Program-made: the position numbers and the translations under genes
The notes under the pieces: generated by a model
Told to the model about the DNA's origin: nothing
The model's database searches: none
Seen by the model: only the letters and a program-made list of their open reading frames with translations
Part shown: piece by piece, positions 58,678 through 64,000 of the stretch
Position numbering within the stretch: the first letter of the stretch is position 1
Layout of the letters: each line of letters opens with the position of its first letter
Origin: Streptomyces sp. 11x1
GTDB taxonomy: Bacteria; Actinomycetota; Actinomycetes; Streptomycetales; Streptomycetaceae
Direction: 5' to 3'
Length of the DNA: 64,000 nucleotides
NCBI RefSeq assembly: GCF_032598905.1
Contig: NZ_CP122458.1
Location: forward strand, 3,534,001-3,598,000

Positions 58678-60228
58678 ATGCCCCTCGCACCCCGACCGCG
58701 TGCCGTCGCCGTGACAGCCATCGCCGTGCTGCTGTCCGTGACGGCGGCGGGCTGCGGCGGTGCCGCTCCGGGGGACGACGGGGACCTGACGAAGCAGAAG
58801 CTGAGCTGGAAGACCTGCGAGGCGCCGTCCGAGTCCCAGGGCGGTGGCACCGCGCCCTCACCGCTGCCGGACGGCGACGGCTGGCAGTGCGCCACCATGA
58901 AAGCGCCTCTCGACTGGGACGAGCCCGACGGCGACACCATCGGCATCGCACTGATCCGGGTCCGGTCCAGCGCCTCCGGGAGCCGGCGCATCGGCTCACT
59001 CGTCTTCAACTTCGGTGGCCCCGGCCTCTCGGGGGTCAAGACGCTCCCCTCGTTCGGCGAGAAGTACGCGAAACTGCGTACCCGCTACGACCTTGTGAGC
59101 TTCGACCCGCGCGGCGTCGGACGCAGCGCCGGTATCCAGTGCGAGGACGACGAGGCACTCGACGAGTACTTCCAGCAGGACATGACACCGGACGACGCGT
59201 CCGAGCGGACGGAGTTCCTCGACAACACCAAGACGTTCAACTCCGCCTGTGAGGAGAACTCCGGCAGGACCCTCCCGCACGTCCCCACCACGGACGCGGC
59301 CCGCGACATGGACCTCATGCGCCAGGTCCTCGGCGACGACAAGCTCCACTACTTCGGCTTCTCGTACGGCACCGAGCTCGGCGGCGTCTACGCGCACCTG
59401 TTCCCCGAGAAGGTCGGACGTGCCGTGTTCGACGCGGTCGTCGACCCGACCCAGACCGCGGAGCAGGGCTCGCTCGGACAGGCCAAGGGCTTCCAGCGGG
59501 CGCTCGACAACTACGCCCGGGACTGTGTCTCCCAGGTGGCGGACTGCCCGGTGGGTGACACCGAGCAGGACGTCGAGGCCCGGATCGTCAAGCTGCTCGA
59601 CGACCTCGACAGAGAGCCGATCCCCGGGGTCTTTCCGCGCGACCTGACCGAGACCGAGGCGCGGAACGGCATCGCCCAGACCCTCTACTCCCAGGATCTC
59701 TGGCAGTACCTGACAGCGAGTCTGGAACAGGCGTACGACGGGGACGGCCAGGTGCTGATGCTGCTGTCCGACTCGTTGAACGGGCGCAGCGAGAACGGCG
59801 AGTACAGCAATATCTCCGCGGCGAACGTCTCCATCAACTGCGCGGACGACAAGCCGCGCTACACCACCGAGGACGTGGAGGCGAGACTGACCGAATTCCG
59901 GGCGGCCTCGCCCGTCTTCGGTGAGTGGCTCGCCTGGTCCCTGCTCAGCTGCACCGACTGGGCGGTCGCCGGCGCGGCCGACCACCCCGATGTCGGGGCC
60001 TCGGGCTCGGCGCCGATCGTCGTGATCGGCAACACGGGCGACCCGGCCACACCGTACGAGGGCGCGCGGAGGATGGTCGAGGCGCTCGGGCCGGGGGTCG
60101 GAGTGGGGCTGACGTACCGAGGGCAGGGACATGGCGCGTACAACAGCGACAATGCCTGCGTCCAGACGGCCGTGGACGGCTACCTGCTGATGGGGAAGGT
60201 ACCGAAAGACGGCACCGTCTGCTCGTGA
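58678..60228 (+). CDS. Secreted lipoprotein alpha/beta hydrolase (peptidase S33-type), paralogue 1
   Basis: A 516-residue exported protein. Signal peptide with lipobox LLSVTAAGC (Cys ~25). Alpha/beta hydrolase with the oxyanion FNFGGPGLSG, nucleophile GFSYGTELGG (Ser), acid NTGDPATPYEGA (Asp) and His in RGQGHGAYNS. C-terminal family domain TAP-like. Closest in type to the Streptomyces SlpD/SlpE tripeptidyl aminopeptidase group, acting at the cell surface on peptides. ATG 58678 has AGGATGGGTGG upstream; ATG 58669 is possible. The next gene is a paralogue. Confidence 0.92.
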   Translation: MPLAPRPRAVAVTAIAVLLSVTAAGCGGAAPGDDGDLTKQKLSWKTCEAPSESQGGGTAPSPLPDGDGWQCATMKAPLDWDEPDGDTIGIALIRVRSSASGSRRIGSLVFNFGGPGLSGVKTLPSFGEKYAKLRTRYDLVSFDPRGVGRSAGIQCEDDEALDEYFQQDMTPDDASERTEFLDNTKTFNSACEENSGRTLPHVPTTDAARDMDLMRQVLGDDKLHYFGFSYGTELGGVYAHLFPEKVGRAVFDAVVDPTQTAEQGSLGQAKGFQRALDNYARDCVSQVADCPVGDTEQDVEARIVKLLDDLDREPIPGVFPRDLTETEARNGIAQTLYSQDLWQYLTASLEQAYDGDGQVLMLLSDSLNGRSENGEYSNISAANVSINCADDKPRYTTEDVEARLTEFRAASPVFGEWLAWSLLSCTDWAVAGAADHPDVGASGSAPIVVIGNTGDPATPYEGARRMVEALGPGVGVGLTYRGQGHGAYNSDNACVQTAVDGYLLMGKVPKDGTVCS

Positions 60229-60347
60229 ACATGCAGGTCAGAACGTTATCCACAGGCCGTCTCGGCATTCCGGGCGGTCCGCATACCATGGCATGACCGT
60301 CATTCGGGACAACCGTCGGGCGGTGGAGCGAGAGGGGGGAAGTGCTC

Positions 60348-61874
60348 ATGGCGCGTTTTCCACGGGGGGTGGCCCTGGCCGCAGCCGTGCTGCTGGTCGC
60401 AGGATGCAGCGGCGGCACGGACGACGGAGCCGACGACGAGAAGGAGGACGGCAAGGCCTCCGCATCCGCACCGGCGTCCGCGTTCGCGCCCGAGGAACTC
60501 GACTGGGGGCGCTGCGAGGCGACGTCGGAGGGGGCGGCGCCGGGCGACGAGTGGCAGTGCGCGACGCTGAAGGTGCCGCTGGACCACGCCGAACCGGACG
60601 GCGCGAGGATCGGGCTCGCGCTGATCCGCAGCAAGGCGACCGGCGACGCCGACGAGCGGGTCGGCTCCCTCCTGTTCAACTTCGGCGGACCGGGCGGCTC
60701 CGGTGTCTCCATGCTCCCGTCGTACGCCGGAGTGACGAGCGAACTGCACAAGCGGTACGACCTGGTGAGCTGGGACCCGCGCGGAGTGGCCCGGAGCGAG
60801 GGGGTGCGCTGCCGCAGCGACAAGGAGATCCAGGCGGGCGAGTCGGTGGACGCCACACCGGACGACGCGACCGAGGAGACCGCCTTCTTCGAGGACGCGG
60901 CCGACTTCGGCGCGGGCTGCGAGAAGGCCGCGGGCACACTGCTGTCGCACGTCTCCACCACCGAGACCGCCCGCGACATGGACCTCATGCGCCAGGTCCT
61001 CGGCGACGAGAAGATGCACTACTTCGGCATCTCCTACGGCACCGAACTCGGCGGCGTCTACGCCCATCTGTTCCCCGAGAAGGTCGGACGCCTGGTCCTG
61101 GACGCGGTGGTCGACCCGACCGCCGACACGGTGGGCCACGCGAAGAACCAGGCCCTGGGCTTCCAGCGCGCCCTCGACAACTACCTGAAGTCCACCGGCC
61201 AGGACCCCGAGGCAGGCACCCGGAAGATCGGGAAGCTGCTGGAGCGCATCGACGCCGAGCCGCTGGCGACGACGTCCGGCCGCGAGCTCACCCAGACGCT
61301 GGCGACCACCGGGATCGTCCTGCCGCTCTACAGCGAGCAGAGCTGGCCCACACTGACCAGCGCGCTCGACGCCGCGGAGGACAGCGACGGCACCGAGCTG
61401 CTGGCGCTGGCCGACGGGTACAACGAGCGGGACCCGTCGGGCCACTACGGCACGACGACCCACTCCCAACGGGTCATATCGTGCTTGGACCAGAAGCAGC
61501 GGCCGACTCCGGAGGAGACGAAGAAGCTGCTGCCCGAGTTCCGGAAGATCTCTCCCGTGTTCGGCGAGTTCCTGGGCTGGGACACGGCGGGCTGGTGCCA
61601 CGACTGGCCGGTACCCGGTCTCACGGACTCACCGGAGGTGAGCGCCCCCGGAGCCGACCCCGTCCTCGTGGTGGGCAACACCGGGGATCCGGCGACACCC
61701 TACGAGGGCGCGCGGAAGATGGCCGGGGAGCTGGGCGAGGGCGTCGGTGTGATGCTCACCTGGAAGGGCGAGGGTCATGGCGCGTACGGCAGCGGCAGCA
61801 GCTGTGTCGACTCGACGGTGAACGCGTATCTGCTGGACGGCAGGGTGCCCAAGGACGGCAAGGTCTGCGAGTAG
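60348..61874 (+). CDS. Secreted lipoprotein alpha/beta hydrolase (peptidase S33-type), paralogue 2
   Basis: A 508-residue paralogue of the preceding gene. Lipobox VLLVAGCSGG (Cys ~20). FNFGGPGGSG, GISYGTELGG (Ser), NTGDPATPYEGA (Asp), GEGHGAYGSG (His). A near-identical stretch covers ARDMDLMRQVLGD through the nucleophile and VYAHLFPEKVGR in both genes, with 39 identical bases at 59298-59336 and 60970-61008. ATG 60348 after GGGGGGAAG. A terminator hairpin at 61919 closes the unit. Confidence 0.92.
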   Translation: MARFPRGVALAAAVLLVAGCSGGTDDGADDEKEDGKASASAPASAFAPEELDWGRCEATSEGAAPGDEWQCATLKVPLDHAEPDGARIGLALIRSKATGDADERVGSLLFNFGGPGGSGVSMLPSYAGVTSELHKRYDLVSWDPRGVARSEGVRCRSDKEIQAGESVDATPDDATEETAFFEDAADFGAGCEKAAGTLLSHVSTTETARDMDLMRQVLGDEKMHYFGISYGTELGGVYAHLFPEKVGRLVLDAVVDPTADTVGHAKNQALGFQRALDNYLKSTGQDPEAGTRKIGKLLERIDAEPLATTSGRELTQTLATTGIVLPLYSEQSWPTLTSALDAAEDSDGTELLALADGYNERDPSGHYGTTTHSQRVISCLDQKQRPTPEETKKLLPEFRKISPVFGEFLGWDTAGWCHDWPVPGLTDSPEVSAPGADPVLVVGNTGDPATPYEGARKMAGELGEGVGVMLTWKGEGHGAYGSGSSCVDSTVNAYLLDGRVPKDGKVCE

Positions 61875-61918
61875 ACCGGTGCGGCCACCGGCCTGCGGCT
61901 GTCCGGTGGGCAGCGCGA

Positions 61919-61949
61919 AGGGGCCCGGCACCCGTGGTGCCGAGCCCCT
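61919..61949. terminator. Terminator between lipoprotein gene and moeZ
   Basis: AGGGGC and CGGCAC pair with GTGCCG and GCCCCT across one C/A mismatch, with loop CCGTG; located between convergent genes. Confidence 0.85.
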
Positions 61950-61993
61950 CCCTGAAAGGCGTTCGTCCGGTGAACCGGCCTGTTCGGGTTCGG

Positions 61994-63172
61994 CTAGTAG
62001 ACCGGCTTGCTGGGCTCGATCTGGTTGACCCAGCCGATCACGCCACCGCCGACGTGGACCGCGTCGGCGAAACCGGCCGACTTCAGGACCGCGAGGACTT
62101 CCGCACTGCGGACACCCGTCTTGCAGTGCAGGACGATCTTCTTGTCCTGCGGGAGGGCCTCCAGGGCGGTGCCCATGAGGAACTCGTTCTTCGGGATCAG
62201 CTTGGCGCCCGGAATGGAGACGATCTCGTACTCGTTGATCTCGCGGACGTCGATGATCTCGATGTTCTCGCCGTCGTCGATCCACTCCTTGAGCTGCTTG
62301 GGAGTGATCGTCGAGCCGGCGGCCGCCTCCTGGGCCTCCTCGGAGACGACGCCGCAGAAGGCCTCGTAGTCGATGAGCTCGGTGACGGTGGGGTTCTCGC
62401 CGCAGACGGCGCAGTTGGGGTCCTTGCGGACCTTGACCTGGCGGTACTGCATCTCCAGGGCGTCGTAGATCATCAGGCGGCCGACCAGCGGCTCGCCGAT
62501 GCCCGCGAGGAGCTTGATGGCCTCGTTGACCTGGATGGAGCCGATGGACGCGCACAGCACGCCCAGGACGCCGCCCTCGGCGCAGGAGGGAACCATGCCG
62601 GGCGGCGGGGGTTCCGGGTAGAGGCAGCGGTAGCAGGGGCCGTGCTCGGCCCAGAAGACGGAGGCCTGGCCGTCGAAGCGGTAGATCGAGCCCCACACGT
62701 ACGGCTTGTTCAGCAGCACGGCCGCGTCGTTGACCAGGTAGCGGGTCGCGAAGTTGTCCGTCCCGTCGACGATCAGGTCGTACTGGCTGAAGATGTCCAT
62801 CACGTTCTCGGCCTCGAGCCGCTCTTCGTGGAGGATCACGTTCACGTACGGGTTGATGCCGAGGACGGAGTCACGGGCGGACTCGGCCTTGGAGCGGCCG
62901 ATGTCGGCCTGGCTGTGGATGATCTGGCGCTGCAGGTTCGACTCGTCGACCTCGTCGAACTCCACGATGCCGAGCGTCCCGACGCCCGCCGCGGCCAAGT
63001 ACATCAGCGCCGGCGAGCCCAGGCCGCCGGCGCCTACACAGAGCACCTTGGCGTTCTTCAGCCGCTTCTGCCCGTCCATCCCGACATCGGGGATGATCAG
63101 GTGGCGGGAGTACCTGCGGACCTCGTCTACGGTGAGCTCGGAAGCGGGCTCGACCAGGGGTGGCAGCGACAC
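61994..63172 (-). CDS. moeZ: Adenylyltransferase/sulfurtransferase MoeZ (MoeB-rhodanese)
   Basis: A 392-residue protein in two parts. N-terminal E1/MoeB domain: RYSRHLIIPDVG, CVGAGGLGSPALMYLAAAGVG, DFDEVD-like EFDEVDESNLQRQ, VDGTDNFATRYL, and zinc cysteines CYRC and CAVC. C-terminal rhodanese with catalytic Cys in VLHCKTGVRS. It adenylates and thiolates C-terminal Gly-Gly of sulfur-carrier proteins (MoaD, ThiS, CysO-type and those of secondary metabolism). GTG start 63172. A perfect SigR promoter lies upstream; moeZ is a SigR target in S. coelicolor as I recall. Confidence 0.95.
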   Translation of the reverse strand: MSLPPLVEPASELTVDEVRRYSRHLIIPDVGMDGQKRLKNAKVLCVGAGGLGSPALMYLAAAGVGTLGIVEFDEVDESNLQRQIIHSQADIGRSKAESARDSVLGINPYVNVILHEERLEAENVMDIFSQYDLIVDGTDNFATRYLVNDAAVLLNKPYVWGSIYRFDGQASVFWAEHGPCYRCLYPEPPPPGMVPSCAEGGVLGVLCASIGSIQVNEAIKLLAGIGEPLVGRLMIYDALEMQYRQVKVRKDPNCAVCGENPTVTELIDYEAFCGVVSEEAQEAAAGSTITPKQLKEWIDDGENIEIIDVREINEYEIVSIPGAKLIPKNEFLMGTALEALPQDKKIVLHCKTGVRSAEVLAVLKSAGFADAVHVGGGVIGWVNQIEPSKPVY

Positions 63173-63216
63173 GGGGACTCCGTTGGTCGGTCAATCACTA
63201 CAGTTGTTCTCCCCGT

Positions 63217-63242
63217 AACACTGCCACGCCCTTTTTCATTCC
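63217..63242 (-). promoter_or_regulatory. SigR-type promoter of moeZ
   Basis: On the minus strand GGAAT (63242-63238) and GTT (63219-63217) with exactly 18 bases between, 45 bases before the moeZ GTG. The -35 overlaps the end of the spherulation-type gene. Confidence 0.9.
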
Positions 63243-63985
63243 GAGACACCCGTCCCAATCAGCGAGACGACTTCGTCCCAGTAGCCGGGCATCGTCTCCC
63301 AGGGGTCGATCCTCCCGTGGCGGTCGGTGCGGTCCGTGACGTAGATCGTGGCGGCACCCTGCCAGCGGGCGATCCGCAGCGCCTCGTCGAGGTGGCCGCG
63401 CGGGACGCCGTGGACGAAGTGGCAGAAGCGCTCGGGGGGATGGTCGGCGGTCCATTCGGCCACCTGCGACCACCGGTAGTCGCTCCAGGGGCCGGCGAAG
63501 GTCACCAGTTGGTCGGCGATCTCGACATACCCGGGATGCGGATGGGTGCCATGGCCGAGGACGACGTGGCCGCCGCCGAGGAGGGCACGGAGTGTGGTGA
63601 CCGCGCGGCCGGTCTCGGCGAGGGAGCCGCGCTCGGTGGGACAGCGGTCCAGGAGGAAGCCGTCGACGAGGTACCAGTCGAGATAGCGGCGGGCGTCGGC
63701 GGCGATCTCGGCGAAGGCGCGCGCCCCGAAAGTCATGTCCACCCGGCCGAGGACCTGGACGCCCGCGTTCCGCAACCGTCCGGCGGCCTCCAGACAGTGC
63801 CGGTCGGGACGGGTGCCGGGGCCGTCGGAGACGTCGAGGGCAACCCAGTGCAAGGGGGTGCCGGGGCGGGTGAGTTCGCCCCATTCCAGTGGAGCGACGA
63901 GGGGGTGGGCATAGCCGGGGACGCCGATGCCCTGGCTTAAGCCGGTGCGGGCGATGCCCGAGGGGGCGGGGGTCAGATACGGCAT
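63236..63985 (-). CDS. Spherulation-specific family 4-type protein
   Basis: A 249-residue TIM-barrel-like protein. GIGVPGYAHPLVAP, VALDVSDGPG, VLGRVDMTFG, YLDWYLVDGFLLDRCPTE and NPG-like HPHPGYVEIADQLVTFAGPW are the features of the spherulation-specific family 4 (endo-alpha-galactosaminidase-like). No signal peptide; a cytoplasmic or non-classically exported protein. ATG 63985 after GGAGGCGGC. It is immediately upstream of moeZ, but moeZ has its own promoter within the 3' end of this gene. Confidence 0.85.
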   Translation of the reverse strand: MPYLTPAPSGIARTGLSQGIGVPGYAHPLVAPLEWGELTRPGTPLHWVALDVSDGPGTRPDRHCLEAAGRLRNAGVQVLGRVDMTFGARAFAEIAADARRYLDWYLVDGFLLDRCPTERGSLAETGRAVTTLRALLGGGHVVLGHGTHPHPGYVEIADQLVTFAGPWSDYRWSQVAEWTADHPPERFCHFVHGVPRGHLDEALRIARWQGAATIYVTDRTDRHGRIDPWETMPGYWDEVVSLIGTGVSE

Positions 63986-64000
63986 GCCGCCTCCATCCAG

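Noticed and set aside
1..64000. CRISPR array, rRNA operon or replication origin
   Set aside because: No regularly spaced 20-40 base repeats, no rRNA-like sequence, and no DnaA-box cluster were seen in reading the window.

Overview
The window is GC-rich actinobacterial chromosome, almost certainly Streptomyces. The signs are strong G/C bias at third codon positions, frequent GTG starts, a TTA codon used once in an otherwise TTA-poor gene set, a sigR-rsrA pair with the Streptomyces-type extended SigR isoform, a wblC/whiB7-type gene, AdnAB helicase-nucleases and a mycoredoxin. From memory, the gene order follows the S. coelicolor sigR-aroA-hisN-wblC-adnAB-moeZ region and, more loosely, the M. 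tuberculosis Rv3193-Rv3228 region. The backbone is therefore old core genome, into which three mobile elements have inserted. No database search was possible.

Layout. 1-3.1 kb: the start of a membrane protein, then a minus-strand operon of two Roadblock/LC7 proteins, a DUF4388-like protein and a proline-rich protein, with a divergent Roadblock-like gene. 3.2-5.9 kb: rsrA, sigR (two starts, perfect SigR-type autoregulatory promoter), an alpha/beta hydrolase and an SRAP protein. 6-12.7 kb: M50-like protease, aroA, rsgA, SMR transporter, TetR regulator, hisN, CBS protein and a Fur-family regulator with a palindromic operator. 12.7-15.4 kb: two identical initiator tRNA genes flanking a TPR/Sel1-like gene. 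15.5-31.8 kb: UPF0182 protein, PDZ/Lon-like protease, moaE, SDR protein, zincin, Nudix, three AIM24-type genes (one fused to TerD), YgjP-like protease, an E1/ThiF-like protein overlapping an ABC1 kinase, and a zinc-ribbon protein.

31.8-36.9 kb: wblC with a long leader (AT-rich promoter, 107-codon leader ORF, two hairpins). An IS3-family element has split the small gene that follows wblC, and uvrD2 lies upstream. 36.9-44.1 kb: the mycoredoxin gene is driven by a SigR promoter and occupied by a ~6.94 kb integrative element. The element supplies a replacement 3' end for mycoredoxin and leaves the native 3' end stranded beyond its far boundary. It carries a large serine integrase, a resolvase with a cluster of GAGACG boxes, a winged-helix protein, small conserved proteins, a DUF6879 protein, and frameshifted transglutaminase-like and XRE genes.

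44.1-64 kb: nudC, an M20 dipeptidase, adnB and adnA, an alkyltransferase-like protein and a large membrane protein. An IS630-family element sits exactly in that protein's stop codon and keeps it in frame. A 99-bp inverted-repeat remnant, two tandem secreted lipoprotein hydrolases, moeZ (with a third SigR promoter) and a spherulation-family-4 protein follow.

Themes. Thiol/oxidative stress: SigR-RsrA, mycoredoxin and moeZ share perfect GGAAT-N18-GTT promoters. DNA repair: AdnAB, UvrD2, SRAP and the alkyltransferase-like protein cluster here. Intrinsic antibiotic response: wblC with its leader. The most unusual feature is the mycoredoxin-targeting integrative element with its built-in gene tail.
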